A stretch of 64,000 bases of DNA, from assembly GCA_019744975.1 (NCBI GenBank), contig JAIETP010000004.1, positions 170,460 to 234,459 on the forward strand. Reading direction: 5' to 3'. The position numbers and the translations under genes are program-made. The stretch comes from Burkholderiales bacterium. GTDB taxonomy: Bacteria > Pseudomonadota > Gammaproteobacteria > Burkholderiales > SG8-41. Positions 35,387 through 45,181 of the stretch are shown in pieces (the first letter of the stretch is position 1; each line of letters starts with the position of its first letter). A model generated the notes under the pieces. It saw nothing but the letters and a program-made list of their open reading frames with translations. It was not told where the DNA came from and ran no database searches.

Positions 35387-35752
35387 GGGCTGATCTGGTA
35401 CCTGACGATGTGTGGATGAGTCAGCGCATGGTTTTAACGGCTAGTTTCGCGGGAGTCAAACATCCGGCCGGGTTCCGGAGGCAGCGCCGCGGCACGGCCT
35501 GGCACCCGCCGGAAGCCGCTGATGACGCCGGAATCAAGGAATAAATACTCAATATGGGGCCAAAGCTACCGGCAAACCACTACCTATGGGTTTTAACCTA
35601 TTGTTTTTATTAATGTTTTTTAAAACCTCCCATTTTGTTAGATTTGCCTGTACCCGTTTACTGGCCTCTAATTCCAGTCATGGAAGCTGTTGACTTCCGC
35701 TGACTCACCAGTTCCTGACTCACCAATTCAATAACCACAGGGGATCGCCATC
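35387..35752. promoter_or_regulatory. 366-bp regulatory region upstream of the rpfF-like gene
   Basis: No open frame of interest. It is AT-rich, contains the recurrent word TTGTTTTTATT (35601-35611), a dyad GGAAG-N7-CTTCC (35682-35698), and two 15-bp-spaced copies of TGACTCACCA(G/A)TTC (35701-35714, 35716-35729) directly before the ribosome-binding site. These are candidate operators for the rpfF-like gene, perhaps for the MerR-type regulator encoded just downstream. Confidence 0.5.
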
Positions 35753-36679
35753 ATGGAAATGCAAGCGCCAGCCGCAGTCATCAACGTCCACCACGCCGTT
35801 GTCCGCCCGGTGTTCCGCAACGACACCGAGTTCCGTTTCTCGCCGCAACTGCATGCGCACTTCGACCGGCCGACACGCGCCCTGTGGTCACGCTGGACTG
35901 CCGCGCCCCGCCCCTGTTTCAACCCGGGCCTGCTCTCCGACATCGACGCCTATTACAACTTCCTCGCCGACAGCGAAGGGCAGATCGACTGCGGTGACGC
36001 CAGCGAAACCATTGAATACGTGATCCTCGCCTCCGGCATGCCCGGCGTGTTCAACCTCGGCGGCGACCTCGATCTGTTCCGCCAGAAAATCGAGCACCGC
36101 GACCGCGCTTCGCTGTCCGCCTACGGCCGCGCCTGCATCGACGTCCTGTACCGCAACTACATCGGCCACGGCCTGCCGGTCACCACCGTGTCGCTGGTGC
36201 AGGGCGAATGCCTGGGCGGCGGCTTCGAAGCCGCGTTGTCCAGCGACGTCATCGTTGCCGAGAAAAGTTCGCGCTTCGGTTTCCCGGAAATCCTGTTCAA
36301 CCTGTTTCCGGGCATGGGCGCCTATTCCTTCCTCGACCGCAAGGTCGGGCAGCGCAGCGCGGAAGCCATCATCTCTTCGGGCAAAATCTACAGCGCCGAA
36401 GAAATGCGCGATCTGGGCGTCATCGACGTCGTTGCCGAGGACGGTGCCGGTGAAGCTGCCGTCAATGCGCTGATCAAACAGCGCAGCCGCTCCCGCAACG
36501 GCATGGCCGCCCTCGCCGCCGTGCGCCGCCGCGTGCACCAGGTCACCTACGAAGAGCTGCTCGATGTGGTCGGTGTCTGGGTCGAGGCCGCGCTGCGCCT
36601 GACCACGCGCGACCTGAAACTGATGCAGCGGCTGGTCTCGCGTCAAAACGGCCTGCAGGAGCCGGTAGTTGTCCACTAA
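35753..36679 (+). CDS. rpfF: RpfF-like DSF (diffusible signal factor) synthase, crotonase fold
   Basis: 308-residue enoyl-CoA hydratase-fold enzyme. It matches the RpfF subgroup, which makes cis-2-unsaturated fatty acid signals from acyl-ACP. Visible markers: VFNLGGDLDLFRQKI, VQGECLGGGFEAALSSDVIV and FGFPEILFNLFPGMGAYSF, with the two catalytic Glu of RpfF in GGGFE and FPEIL, then SGKIYSAEEM and VDVVAEDG. It has about 20 extra residues compared with the Xanthomonas enzyme, mostly at the N-terminus. AGGGGATC precedes the ATG. The next gene encodes a PAS-GGDEF-EAL regulator, as rpfFR in Burkholderia does. The stop codon lies in a 13-bp tandem repeat. Confidence 0.9.
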   Translation: MEMQAPAAVINVHHAVVRPVFRNDTEFRFSPQLHAHFDRPTRALWSRWTAAPRPCFNPGLLSDIDAYYNFLADSEGQIDCGDASETIEYVILASGMPGVFNLGGDLDLFRQKIEHRDRASLSAYGRACIDVLYRNYIGHGLPVTTVSLVQGECLGGGFEAALSSDVIVAEKSSRFGFPEILFNLFPGMGAYSFLDRKVGQRSAEAIISSGKIYSAEEMRDLGVIDVVAEDGAGEAAVNALIKQRSRSRNGMAALAAVRRRVHQVTYEELLDVVGVWVEAALRLTTRDLKLMQRLVSRQNGLQEPVVVH

Positions 36680-36706
36680 GGTTGTCCACTATGGTTGTCC
36701 ACTGAG
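36668..36706. repeat. 13-bp tandem repeat spanning the rpfF stop codon (3 copies)
   Basis: Units GTTGTCCACTAAG, GTTGTCCACTATG and GTTGTCCACTGAG follow one another exactly. The first holds the last codons and the TAA stop (36677-36679) of the rpfF-like gene; the third has TGA at the same place in another frame. Confidence 0.95.
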
Positions 36707-36844
36707 GACGTTCATTAAGGCCACCGCCGCCCATAACCGGAAAATCGCTTGAAAAAACATCAACAGCCCGGGTCTGCCAAACAAGGCTCTGCTAGACTGC
36801 CTCTGAAACAGCCATCGCCCCCCGGAAAAGCCGAGACCGCGCGC

Positions 36845-38782
36845 ATGTCCGACCAGGATCACTCCTACACCATCGTGCAGACAGCACAGCTGCTCGGCAT
36901 CTCGCCGCAGAAACTCCGGCGCTGGGATGAACAGGGGATCCTCGGCGCGCAGCGCACCGAGGGCGGCCACCGCCGCTATCCGAAGGAAGTGATCGATCGT
37001 CTGGTCCTCGCCAACGGCGGCGCGTTTGCTGAAAAAACCTCTCGCGAACTGGCCAGCATCAAGAAGACTCTCGCCGAGAAACGCCGCATCATCCAGCTGC
37101 TGATCGAAAGCGAAGGCCGTTACCGAGATCTCGTCGAAACCTCGCACGACCTGATCTGGCAAACCGATACCGAAGGACGTTTCACCTACCTCAACGCCGC
37201 AGCCCATGAGATTTTCGGTTTGGCGCCGCGTGACCTGCTCGGGCGCTGCTTTTTCAGCTTCGAAGCCAACGGCGCGCATGTGCCCAACCGCCGCTTCCTG
37301 TCGACCTTGCGTCGCAACGGCGAGGTCCAGAACCATGTGACCCACTTGAGCACCGCACGCGGCGAAGATCGCTGGATCGGCATCAATGCGCGGGTCACCC
37401 GTGACGAAAATGGCGAAATGCTCGGCATCCGCGGCACCGCCCGCGACGTCACCGAACAGCATCTGGCCATCCGCCGCGCCGAATACGTCGCCCTGCATGA
37501 CGCGCTGACCGACCTGCCCAACCGCGGCGCACTGCAGCGGCAGATCGAATCCGCGCTGCAGACCGGCCGGCCCGGCGCGATCGTGATGATCGACATGGAC
37601 CATTTCAAACGCGTCAACACTGCGTTCGGCCACGGCGCCGGCGACCAGCTGGTAATTGGCCTGTCCGGCGTGCTGCGCAGCGTCGCGCGCGACCGCAAGG
37701 GCGAACTGTTCCGCGTCGGCGAGGACCAATTCGTGCTGCACCTGCCCGAGGCACGCCGCGAAGACGCGCAAGCCGCCGCGGCGATCGCGCTCGACGCCGT
37801 GCAGAATTACCGGCTGGAAACGGCGCACAACCGCGTGGTATCCAGCATCACCGCCTCCATCGGCATCGCGTTGCATCCGCTGCACGGTGACGACTGGGCG
37901 ACCCTCTTTGCGGCAACGGACGCCGCAACACACCAGGCCAAGGACCAGGGGCGCAACCGCGTCGCGTTGTTCAATCCCGCATCCGATGCGTTGCGCGCCA
38001 GCCATCGCCGCACGCAATGGTCGCGGCTGATCACCGAGGCGCTGGAGCAGGACGAGATTGCGCTGTATGTGCAGCCGGCGGTGCAACTGCGCACGGGAGC
38101 GGCAGTACACCATGAAATTTTCGTGCGCATCCGTGATGAACGCGGTGCCTGGGCCGAAGCCCGGCAGTTCATGGGCAGCGCCGAATCGATGGGTTATGCA
38201 CCGGCGCTGGACCAGCGCGTGCTGACCCGTGTACTGACCCACCTCCACGAAAACAGCCAGCTGCCGCGCCAGCGTTATTCGGTCAATCTGTCGGCAGCCT
38301 CCATTTCCGACAGCGCCTGGGTACGTGAAATGGTCGACATTGTAAAAACTTCGGATGTGTCAGGTGAACGCCTGGTGTTCGAGGTCAGCGAAAAAGCGGC
38401 GATGGAAAATATCGACGCCACGGCCGCCTTCATCGACCAGTTGCGCCCGCTGGGCTCACGGTTCGCGCTGGATGATTTCGGCACCGGCTTCAGTTCTTTT
38501 TATTACCTGAAGCGTTTCGAGGTCGATTACCTGAAAATTCACCGCAGTTTTACCCAGGACCTGCAGGAGAATGCGGAGAGCCGGGTGTTCATCAGAGCCC
38601 TCAATGGTTTGGCCCGCGAACTGAACCGGCAGGTGGTCGCCAAAGGTGTTGAAAGCGCGGAAACGCTGAAACTGCTGAAGGAGGCAGGAACACTCTACGC
38701 ACAAGGCAAATTCCTGCAGCCGGTCGCCCGTCTGGGCGCCGGCGCTGTTACCGCGCGCAACCGCAAATCGGAACGCGCTTAG
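36845..38782 (+). CDS. MerR-HTH / PAS / GGDEF / EAL regulator with degenerate catalytic sites, candidate DSF receptor
   Basis: 645 residues in four domains. (1) MerR-type winged helix at about 8-55: SYTIVQTAQLLGISPQKLRR, RTEGGHRRYP. (2) PAS at about 90-205: YRDLVETSHDLIWQTDTEGR. (3) GGDEF domain at about 215-375 with signature RVGEDQF in place of RxGGDEF and no I-site. (4) EAL domain at about 390-630: EAL reads EIF, DDFGTGFSS and the asparagine of VNLS are kept, but KID is KIH and AEGVE is AKGVE. Cyclase activity is unlikely and phosphodiesterase activity doubtful. It resembles RpfR (PAS-GGDEF-EAL) of the BDSF system but with a DNA-binding head. Start MSDQDHSYT preferred over a Met 32 codons upstream. 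Confidence 0.88.
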   Translation: MSDQDHSYTIVQTAQLLGISPQKLRRWDEQGILGAQRTEGGHRRYPKEVIDRLVLANGGAFAEKTSRELASIKKTLAEKRRIIQLLIESEGRYRDLVETSHDLIWQTDTEGRFTYLNAAAHEIFGLAPRDLLGRCFFSFEANGAHVPNRRFLSTLRRNGEVQNHVTHLSTARGEDRWIGINARVTRDENGEMLGIRGTARDVTEQHLAIRRAEYVALHDALTDLPNRGALQRQIESALQTGRPGAIVMIDMDHFKRVNTAFGHGAGDQLVIGLSGVLRSVARDRKGELFRVGEDQFVLHLPEARREDAQAAAAIALDAVQNYRLETAHNRVVSSITASIGIALHPLHGDDWATLFAATDAATHQAKDQGRNRVALFNPASDALRASHRRTQWSRLITEALEQDEIALYVQPAVQLRTGAAVHHEIFVRIRDERGAWAEARQFMGSAESMGYAPALDQRVLTRVLTHLHENSQLPRQRYSVNLSAASISDSAWVREMVDIVKTSDVSGERLVFEVSEKAAMENIDATAAFIDQLRPLGSRFALDDFGTGFSSFYYLKRFEVDYLKIHRSFTQDLQENAESRVFIRALNGLARELNRQVVAKGVESAETLKLLKEAGTLYAQGKFLQPVARLGAGAVTARNRKSERA

Positions 38783-38821
38783 GCTAGCGCGGCGCCATAT
38801 CGTGCGCGTCCACCCAAGGCG

Positions 38822-38844
38822 GCGCGGCATTCCTGCCGCGCTTT
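38822..38844. terminator. Possible bidirectional terminator between the regulator and DUF2818 gene
   Basis: Stem GCGCGGCA / TGCCGCGC with loop TTCC, followed by TTT on the plus strand. Lies between convergent genes; the T-run is short. Confidence 0.5.
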
Positions 38845-38851
38845 CGCCTGA

Positions 38852-39154
38852 CTAAAGCCCCGGCTTGCGCCAGAGATAACGCCAGACAAAACCGGGATAA
38901 GCGAATACCAGGAACAGGCAGACGGTGATCGCGTAAAACTCCCAGCGCTGCGGATGCACCTGGCCGACACGGCTTTCCATCAGCCAGGCTGCGGCGCCGG
39001 CGATGGCGTACAACACGACGAGTTCCAGCAACCGCCAGCCCAGGGCTTTATTGCCGTCGGCAGTCTGCCTGACGAAAAAAATACGCTCTGTAAAAAACGG
39101 CAGATTGGCGAATACCAGCGCCAGCAACAGCAGCGCCGCGGTGCTCCAGTCCAT
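38852..39154 (-). CDS. DUF2818 membrane protein downstream of nuoN
   Basis: 100 residues with three hydrophobic segments; FANLPFFTERIFFV and the end FVFAYPGFVWRYLWR are typical of DUF2818, a small protein regularly encoded after nuoN in betaproteobacteria. Start MDWSTAALLLLALVF. The 23-bp gap to nuoN and same strand make it the last gene of the nuo operon. Function unknown, perhaps complex I assembly. Confidence 0.9.
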   Translation of the reverse strand: MDWSTAALLLLALVFANLPFFTERIFFVRQTADGNKALGWRLLELVVLYAIAGAAAWLMESRVGQVHPQRWEFYAITVCLFLVFAYPGFVWRYLWRKPGL

Positions 39155-39177
39155 GGCGGTCGGTATCTTAAACGGGC

Positions 39178-40626
39178 CTATATCGAAGCGCGGACGGCTT
39201 CGATACAGAGCACCATCAGCGGCTGCGGCACAATACCGAGCAGCAGCATCGCGAGGCCGTTCACGGTCAGCAGCGCGCGCACGTCGCCCGATGCCGTCAC
39301 CGGCGCGGGATCCAGCGGCGCATCGAAGTACATCAGCTTGACGATACGCAGGTAGTAGAAGGCGCCGATCAGCGAGAACACCACGGCGATCACCGCCACC
39401 CACCACCAGCCGATCTGCACCACGGCCTGCAGCACCGACAGTTTGGCGTAGAAACCGACCGTCGGTGGTATGCCGGCCATCGAGAACATCAGCAGCAGCA
39501 TCAGGAAGGCATACCACGGGCTGCGCTGGTTGAGCCCCTTGTAGTCGTCGAGGTTCTCAGCCTCGAAGCCGTCACGGCTCAGCAGCAGGATGATGCCGAA
39601 GGCGCCCAGCGTCATCAGCACGTAGACCACGACATAAAACATGCCGGCGCCGTAACCGTCGATGGTGCCCGACAACACACCGAGCAGCAGGAAACCCATG
39701 TGCGAAATCGTCGAATACGCCAGCATGCGTTTCAGGTTGGTCTGCATGATCGCGGCGAGGTTGCCGATGGCCAGCGACAGCACGGCCATGATCAGCAGCA
39801 TCTGCCGCCATTCCTCGACAAGCGCATCCGCGCCCATCGCCTGTGCCAGCAGGCGCATCACAATGGCGAATGCGGCGAACTTGGGGGCGGAACCGATGAA
39901 CAGCGTCACTGCGGTGGGGGCACCCTGGTAGACATCCGGCACCCACATGTGGAAGGGCACTGCGCCGAGTTTGAAGCCCAGCCCGGCAACGATGAAGACC
40001 AGGCCGAATACCAGCACCGCCTGCGCGCGCACACCCTCCCCGGACAACTGCGCGAGTGCGGTAATTTCCAGCGTGCCGGTGGCGCCGTAGAGCATGGACA
40101 TGCCGTAGAGCAGCATCCCCGAGGCCAGCGCACCGAGCACAAAGTATTTCATCGCCGCCTCGGTCGCCTGCACCGAGTCGCGCTGCAGCGCAACCATTGC
40201 ATACAGTGACAGTGACAGCAGCTCCAGGCCCAGGTACAGCGTCAGCAGGTGATTGGCCGAGATCATCACCATCATGCCCAGCGTCGCGAACAGCGCCAGC
40301 GTGAAGAATTCGCCGCGAAACATGCCGCGCGCCACGGTGTAAGCCCGGGAGTAGACCAGGATGGTGATCACCGCCAGGCAGGTCAGCAGTTTCAGCGCGT
40401 CGGCCATCAGGTCATCGACGAACATGCCACTGAAGGTGTAAACCGGCTCGGCATTGCCGGTAAAAAAGGTCAGCACTGCGCAACCCGCCAGCGTGAACTG
40501 GGTCAGGCCGTAGGTAAAGACCCGGTTGTCATCGCTGATGAACAGGTCGGCAACCAGGATCACGCAGGCCATCACGAGCAGAAACAGCTCGGGATAGGCG
40601 GGCCACAGGGGGGTGATGTATTCCAT
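39178..40626 (-). CDS. nuoN: NADH-quinone oxidoreductase subunit N
   Basis: 482-residue antiporter-like membrane subunit of complex I. Conserved elements are [38 protein letters not shown] (with the key Lys and helix-7 region), [16 protein letters not shown] and [13 protein letters not shown]. About 14 membrane segments. Translocates protons. Starts 13 bp after nuoM. Confidence 0.97.
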   Translation of the reverse strand: MEYITPLWPAYPELFLLVMACVILVADLFISDDNRVFTYGLTQFTLAGCAVLTFFTGNAEPVYTFSGMFVDDLMADALKLLTCLAVITILVYSRAYTVARGMFRGEFFTLALFATLGMMVMISANHLLTLYLGLELLSLSLYAMVALQRDSVQATEAAMKYFVLGALASGMLLYGMSMLYGATGTLEITALAQLSGEGVRAQAVLVFGLVFIVAGLGFKLGAVPFHMWVPDVYQGAPTAVTLFIGSAPKFAAFAIVMRLLAQAMGADALVEEWRQMLLIMAVLSLAIGNLAAIMQTNLKRMLAYSTISHMGFLLLGVLSGTIDGYGAGMFYVVVYVLMTLGAFGIILLLSRDGFEAENLDDYKGLNQRSPWYAFLMLLLMFSMAGIPPTVGFYAKLSVLQAVVQIGWWWVAVIAVVFSLIGAFYYLRIVKLMYFDAPLDPAPVTASGDVRALLTVNGLAMLLLGIVPQPLMVLCIEAVRASI

Positions 40627-40638
40627 AGTATTAGTGGC

Positions 40639-42132
40639 CTATTGCAGCGGCAGTTTGCTGAGCGACACATGCGCCAGCAGTTCATTGACCGAGACATGCA
40701 GCACCTCGGCAAAAGGTTGCGGCCACACGCCCATGACCAGCACCAGCGCGGCAAGCACGCCCAGCACCAGACATTCATGGGCATTGATGTCCTGCAGTTC
40801 GGCAACGTGGTGGTTGGCCACCGCGCCGAACATCACACGTTTGTACATCCACAGCGTGTAGGCGGCGCCAAAAATCAGTGTGATCGCGGCAGCAAACGCG
40901 TACCAGAAATTCACTTTCATCGCGCCGAGAATCACCAGGAATTCGCCGACAAAACCGCTGGTGCCCGGCAGGCCGGCATTGGCCATCGCAAACAGCATGA
41001 ACAAGGCGGCAAACACCGGCATTTTATTGGCGACGCCGCCGTAGTCGGCAATCTGCCGCGAGTGCATGCGGTCATACAGCACACCCACGCAGAGGAACAT
41101 CGCCGCCGAGATGAAACCGTGCGAAATCATCTGCAGCACCGCGCCCTCGACGCCCTGGGTGTTGAAAATGAAAATGCCCAGCGTGACAAAACCCATGTGC
41201 GAAATCGACGAATAGGCAATCAGCTTTTTCATGTCGGTCTGCACCAGCGCCACCAGCCCGATGTAGACCACGGCGATCAGCGACAACCCGATCACCACCG
41301 GCGCCAGGTACAGGCTGGCATCGGGCACGATCGGCAGGCTCAAACGCAGGAAACCGTAACCGCCGAGTTTCAGCATGATCGCGGCCAGCACCACGGAGCC
41401 GCCGGTGGGCGCCTCGACGTGGGCATCGGGCAGCCAGGTATGCACCGGCCACATCGGCACCTTGACTGCAAAAGCCATAAAAAATGCAATAAAAACAATT
41501 ACTTGCAAAGAAAGCGGCAGCGGCACTTCGTAGAAATCGACGAGCACGAAGCTGCCGCCCGCGACGTTATAGAGGTAAATCAGCGCGACCAGCGACAACA
41601 AGGATCCCAGCAAGGTGTAGAGGAAAAACTTGGTCGCGGCATAGACGCGGTTGGGGCCGCCCCAGACACCGATGATGATGAACATCGGAATCAGCGTCGA
41701 CTCGAAAAACACGTAGAACAGCATCGCGTCGAGCGCAGAGAACACGCCGTTCATCAACCCTGAGAGTATCAGGAACGCCGCCATGTACTGCGCGACCCGC
41801 TGCTGGATGACCTGCCAGCCGGCAATCACCACCAGCACCGTGGTCAGGCTGTTCAACAGGATCAGTAGCAGGGAAATGCCGTCGATGCCGAGGTGGTACC
41901 AGACATTGAAACTCTCGATCCACGGTACGCGATGCACAAACTGGAATCCGCCCGACTGCGCATCGAAACTGGTGTACAGCGGTATGGTTACCAGGAAACC
42001 GATCACCGCGCCGATCAGCGCGATCACCCGGGCCGCTTGCGCATTGCGGTCGCCGCCGGTAAACAGCACCGCGACGCCGGCAATGATCGGCGCCCAGATG
42101 GCGAGGCTCAACAAGGGCAATTCATGCATCAT
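40639..42132 (-). CDS. nuoM: NADH-quinone oxidoreductase subunit M
   Basis: 497-residue antiporter-like subunit. FFESTLIPMFIIIGVWGG with the conserved Glu, AVKVPMWPVHTWLPDAHVEA with the key Lys, KKLIAYSSISHMGF and ANAGLPGTSGFVGEFL are present. An AT-rich 20-bp stretch inside the gene (41485-41504) contains the recurrent word TTGTTTTTATT and encodes part of a membrane helix (QVIVFIA) with codons unusual for the gene. 18 bp follow nuoL. Confidence 0.97.
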   Translation of the reverse strand: MMHELPLLSLAIWAPIIAGVAVLFTGGDRNAQAARVIALIGAVIGFLVTIPLYTSFDAQSGGFQFVHRVPWIESFNVWYHLGIDGISLLLILLNSLTTVLVVIAGWQVIQQRVAQYMAAFLILSGLMNGVFSALDAMLFYVFFESTLIPMFIIIGVWGGPNRVYAATKFFLYTLLGSLLSLVALIYLYNVAGGSFVLVDFYEVPLPLSLQVIVFIAFFMAFAVKVPMWPVHTWLPDAHVEAPTGGSVVLAAIMLKLGGYGFLRLSLPIVPDASLYLAPVVIGLSLIAVVYIGLVALVQTDMKKLIAYSSISHMGFVTLGIFIFNTQGVEGAVLQMISHGFISAAMFLCVGVLYDRMHSRQIADYGGVANKMPVFAALFMLFAMANAGLPGTSGFVGEFLVILGAMKVNFWYAFAAAITLIFGAAYTLWMYKRVMFGAVANHHVAELQDINAHECLVLGVLAALVLVMGVWPQPFAEVLHVSVNELLAHVSLSKLPLQ

Positions 42133-42150
42133 CTTTGTTTTTCTTCAGTT

Positions 42151-44220
42151 TCAGCGGATTAACGCCCAGGTCAGCAGCGTCAGGACGCCGAAAATCATCG
42201 CGAATGCATAGTGGTAGATGTAGCCCGACTGCACCCGGCGCACCACGCCGGCAACCCAGCCGACCAGCCGCGCCGAACCGTTGACCATCACGTTGTCGAT
42301 CACCGCGATGTCGCCGCCCTTCCACAGTCCCGTGCCCAGCGCTCGTGCGCCGCCGGCAAAAAACCAGTCGTTGAAACGGTCGAGGCCGTATTTCTCCATC
42401 AGTATGGTCACCACCACGCCCCACTTGCGGCGCAGCACGGCCGGCAGTTCCGGCCTGACGATGTAGAGGTACCAGGCCGTGCCGGCACCGGCCACCGCCA
42501 GCCAGAACGGCAGCGTGCCCAGCGCGTGGGTCATCATGCCGATGACACCGTGAAAACCCTGCGCCATGCTCGCCATTGCAGTATGGGCCGGATGCACGGT
42601 GATTGAGCTGCCGAAATAATTGCCGTAAACGAAAGTGCCGATGAACCAGCCCGCGCAGACCGACGGGATCGCCAGCAGCACCAGTGGCACCCAGACTACG
42701 GCAGGAGACTCGTGCGGCGCGTGGCTGTCGTGGCCGTGATCGTGCGCATGCTCATTTTCGTGCTTGTCGTGTTTATGGTCATCGTGAGCTGCAGCCGCCG
42801 CTATCGCAGCAGCCTCCGCATCGGCAGCAATCACATCCGGATGATGCGGATCGGCAAAACGCTCCTTGCCGTGGAATGCGTAGAACACCAGACGGAAGGA
42901 ATAAAAGCCGCCGACGAACACCCCCGCCACCGCCAGTGCATAGGCAAAGCCTGCCCCGGGCACAGTCGCGTGATGCAGCGCCTCGACAATGGTTTCCTTG
43001 GAGAAAAAGCCGGCAAACGGCGGCAGGCCGGCATTCGCCAGGGCGCCGATCAGCACCGTCATATAGGTGATCGGCATGTACTTGGCCAGACCGCCCATCT
43101 TGCGCATGTCCTGCTGGTGGTGCATGGCGATGATCACCGAGCCTGCACCGAGGAACAGCACGGCCTTGAAAAAGGCGTGGGTGAACAGGTGGAATATGGC
43201 CGCCGAATAGGCCGAGGCGCCCAGCGCCATGGTCATGTAACCCAGCTGCGACAGCGTCGAATAAGCGACCACGCGTTTGATGTCGTACTGCACGGTGGCG
43301 ATCAGCGCCATGAAAAACGCGGTGATGGCACCGATGATCAATACGAAGGACAGCGCTGTTTCCGACAGTTCGAACAGCGGCGACATCCGCGCCACCATGA
43401 ATATGCCGGCAGTCACCATGGTCGCGGCATGGATCAGCGCCGAGATCGGCGTCGGGCCTTCCATCGAATCCGGAAGCCAGACATGCAGCGGGAACTGCGC
43501 CGATTTGCCCATGGCGCCGATGAACAGCAGGATGCAGATCACGGTCATCAGCGACCAGCTCACACCCGGGAACAGCTCGATGCTGTTGCCGGCAAGCCGT
43601 CCGGCGCCGGCAAACACTGCGGCGTAATCCAGAGTGCCGAAATACATCAGCACTAGCGCAATGCCGAGCAGGAAACCGAAATCGCCGACGCGGTTGACCA
43701 GGAAGGCCTTCAGATTGGCGTAGATCGCCGTCGGCCGCGTGTACCAGAAACCGATCAGCAGGTACGACACCAGCCCCACCGCTTCCCAGCCGAAAAACAA
43801 CTGCAGGAAGTTATTGCTCATCACCAGCATCAGCATCGAGAAGGTGAACAGCGAGATGTAGCTGAAAAACCGCTGGTAACCGGGGTCGTCGGCCATGTAA
43901 CCGATGGTGTAGATGTGCACCATCAGCGACACGAAGGACACCACCATCATCATCGTCGCCGACAGCGGGTCGATCAGGAAACCGATTTCAAAGCGGATGT
44001 TGCCGGACACCAGCCAGGTGTAGACCGGGCCGTTGAATATATTGCCGCCCATCACGTCGCGGTAGACCAGGAAGGACGCGGCCAGGCACACCACCATGCC
44101 GAGGATGGTCAGTGTGTGCGTAGCGCGGCGGCCGATGGCCTTGCCGAACAGGCCGGCGATGATCGCGCCGGCGAGCGGTGCCAGCGGCACCAGCAGATAG
44201 AGTTTTTGCATCGCGGTCAT
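42151..44220 (-). CDS. nuoL: NADH-quinone oxidoreductase subunit L
   Basis: 689-residue antiporter-like subunit with the long C-terminal lateral helix. FFGWEAVGLVSYLLIGFWY, GKSAQFPLHVWLPDSMEGPTP, RVVAYSTLSQLGYMTMALG and AGLPPFAGFFSKE are conserved. Between the FYAFHGKERF motif and the C-terminal helices there is a low-complexity insert (about residues 460-506), first Ala-rich, then very His-rich (HDDHKHDKHENEHAHDHGHD). The lateral-helix C-terminus is otherwise normal. Its stop is 7 bp from nuoK's end upstream. Confidence 0.96.
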   Translation of the reverse strand: MTAMQKLYLLVPLAPLAGAIIAGLFGKAIGRRATHTLTILGMVVCLAASFLVYRDVMGGNIFNGPVYTWLVSGNIRFEIGFLIDPLSATMMMVVSFVSLMVHIYTIGYMADDPGYQRFFSYISLFTFSMLMLVMSNNFLQLFFGWEAVGLVSYLLIGFWYTRPTAIYANLKAFLVNRVGDFGFLLGIALVLMYFGTLDYAAVFAGAGRLAGNSIELFPGVSWSLMTVICILLFIGAMGKSAQFPLHVWLPDSMEGPTPISALIHAATMVTAGIFMVARMSPLFELSETALSFVLIIGAITAFFMALIATVQYDIKRVVAYSTLSQLGYMTMALGASAYSAAIFHLFTHAFFKAVLFLGAGSVIIAMHHQQDMRKMGGLAKYMPITYMTVLIGALANAGLPPFAGFFSKETIVEALHHATVPGAGFAYALAVAGVFVGGFYSFRLVFYAFHGKERFADPHHPDVIAADAEAAAIAAAAAHDDHKHDKHENEHAHDHGHDSHAPHESPAVVWVPLVLLAIPSVCAGWFIGTFVYGNYFGSSITVHPAHTAMASMAQGFHGVIGMMTHALGTLPFWLAVAGAGTAWYLYIVRPELPAVLRRKWGVVVTILMEKYGLDRFNDWFFAGGARALGTGLWKGGDIAVIDNVMVNGSARLVGWVAGVVRRVQSGYIYHYAFAMIFGVLTLLTWALIR

Positions 44221-44227
44221 TTGCGCA

Positions 44228-44533
44228 TCAGCCCTTCATCCGGTTGATGTCTTCGACGTTGATGGTGTTCAGGTTGCGGAACAGCACCACCAGGATCGCC
44301 AGGCCGATGGCGGACTCGGCGGCAGCCACGGTCAGGATGAAAAATACGAACACCTGCCCGGAGATATCGCCGAGGAAATGCGAAAAAGCGATGAAATTCA
44401 TGTTCACCGCAAGCAGCATCAGTTCGATCGCCATCAGCAGTACGATGATGTTTTTGCGGTTCAGGAAAATGCCGATCACCGAAATCGCGAACAGCACCGC
44501 GCCAAGCACCAGATAGTGCGACAGGGAAATCAT
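44228..44533 (-). CDS. nuoK: NADH-quinone oxidoreductase subunit K
   Basis: 101 residues, three membrane segments; the two conserved Glu are in [14 protein letters not shown] and [12 protein letters not shown]. Start overlaps the nuoJ stop by four bases (ATGA). Confidence 0.97.
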   Translation of the reverse strand: MISLSHYLVLGAVLFAISVIGIFLNRKNIIVLLMAIELMLLAVNMNFIAFSHFLGDISGQVFVFFILTVAAAESAIGLAILVVLFRNLNTINVEDINRMKG

Positions 44534-45159
44534 GACGGATCCCCATCTTTCGGCGTTTCCTTCTTTACCGACGGCATTGAGACTATGCGCACCCGGTCTT
44601 CACGGCGCACGTTGATCTGCGCTGCCGGATCGATGTATTTGCCGTGTTTGCGGTGACGCAGGGTCAGCGCGATCGCCGCGACGATGGCCACCAGCAGAAT
44701 CACGGCAGCCAGCTCAAACGGATAGACATAATCGGTGTAGATCAGCCGGCCCAGTTCCTTGGTGTTGCTGTAACCGGCCACGGCCGCATCGGGGCGCGGC
44801 GCCTCGACGAGCCCGAAGTAAGGCTGGATCAGGTACACCATCATTTCCAGAATCAGCAGTACCGCAACCACGGCGCCCACGGGCAGGTAACTCCAGAACC
44901 CTTCCCGCAACCGCGTCAGATTGATGTCGAGCATCATCACCACGAACAGGAACAGCACCATCACCGCGCCGACGTAGACCAGAATCAGCGCAATGCCGAG
45001 GAATTCCGCCTCGAGCTGGATCCAGATGCCCGCCGAGGTGCAGAACGCCAGCACCAGGAACAACGCGGCATGTACAGGGTTGCGCGCGGTAATGACGCGC
45101 AGCGCGGCGAAGACGAGAATCGTCGCAAAAAACCAGAACATGAAATCCTGAAAGGTCAT
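44530..45159 (-). CDS. nuoJ: NADH-quinone oxidoreductase subunit J
   Basis: 209-residue membrane subunit with five hydrophobic segments. [20 protein letters not shown] and [20 protein letters not shown] (the pi-bulge helix region) are diagnostic. The C-terminal tail after the last helix is charged and extended ([19 protein letters not shown]). Overlaps nuoK by ATGA. Confidence 0.96.
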   Translation of the reverse strand: MTFQDFMFWFFATILVFAALRVITARNPVHAALFLVLAFCTSAGIWIQLEAEFLGIALILVYVGAVMVLFLFVVMMLDINLTRLREGFWSYLPVGAVVAVLLILEMMVYLIQPYFGLVEAPRPDAAVAGYSNTKELGRLIYTDYVYPFELAAVILLVAIVAAIALTLRHRKHGKYIDPAAQINVRREDRVRIVSMPSVKKETPKDGDPS

Positions 45160-45165
45160 CTTTTT

Positions 45166-45181
45166 GTTCTATCGTTCTATC
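45166..45181. repeat. 8-bp tandem repeat spanning the nuoI stop codon (2 copies)
   Basis: GTTCTATC twice in a row on the plus strand; on the coding strand each copy contains TAG, and the TAG of the distal copy (45177-45179) is the nuoI stop. Confidence 0.85.

Noticed and set aside
36689..38248. 519-codon minus-strand frame opposite the MerR-PAS-GGDEF-EAL gene
   Set aside because: GC-rich antisense shadow; the sense frame carries all domain motifs.
40249..41763. 504-codon plus-strand frame opposite nuoN and nuoM
   Set aside because: His/Gln-rich composition is the mirror of hydrophobic codons on the other strand; a shadow frame.
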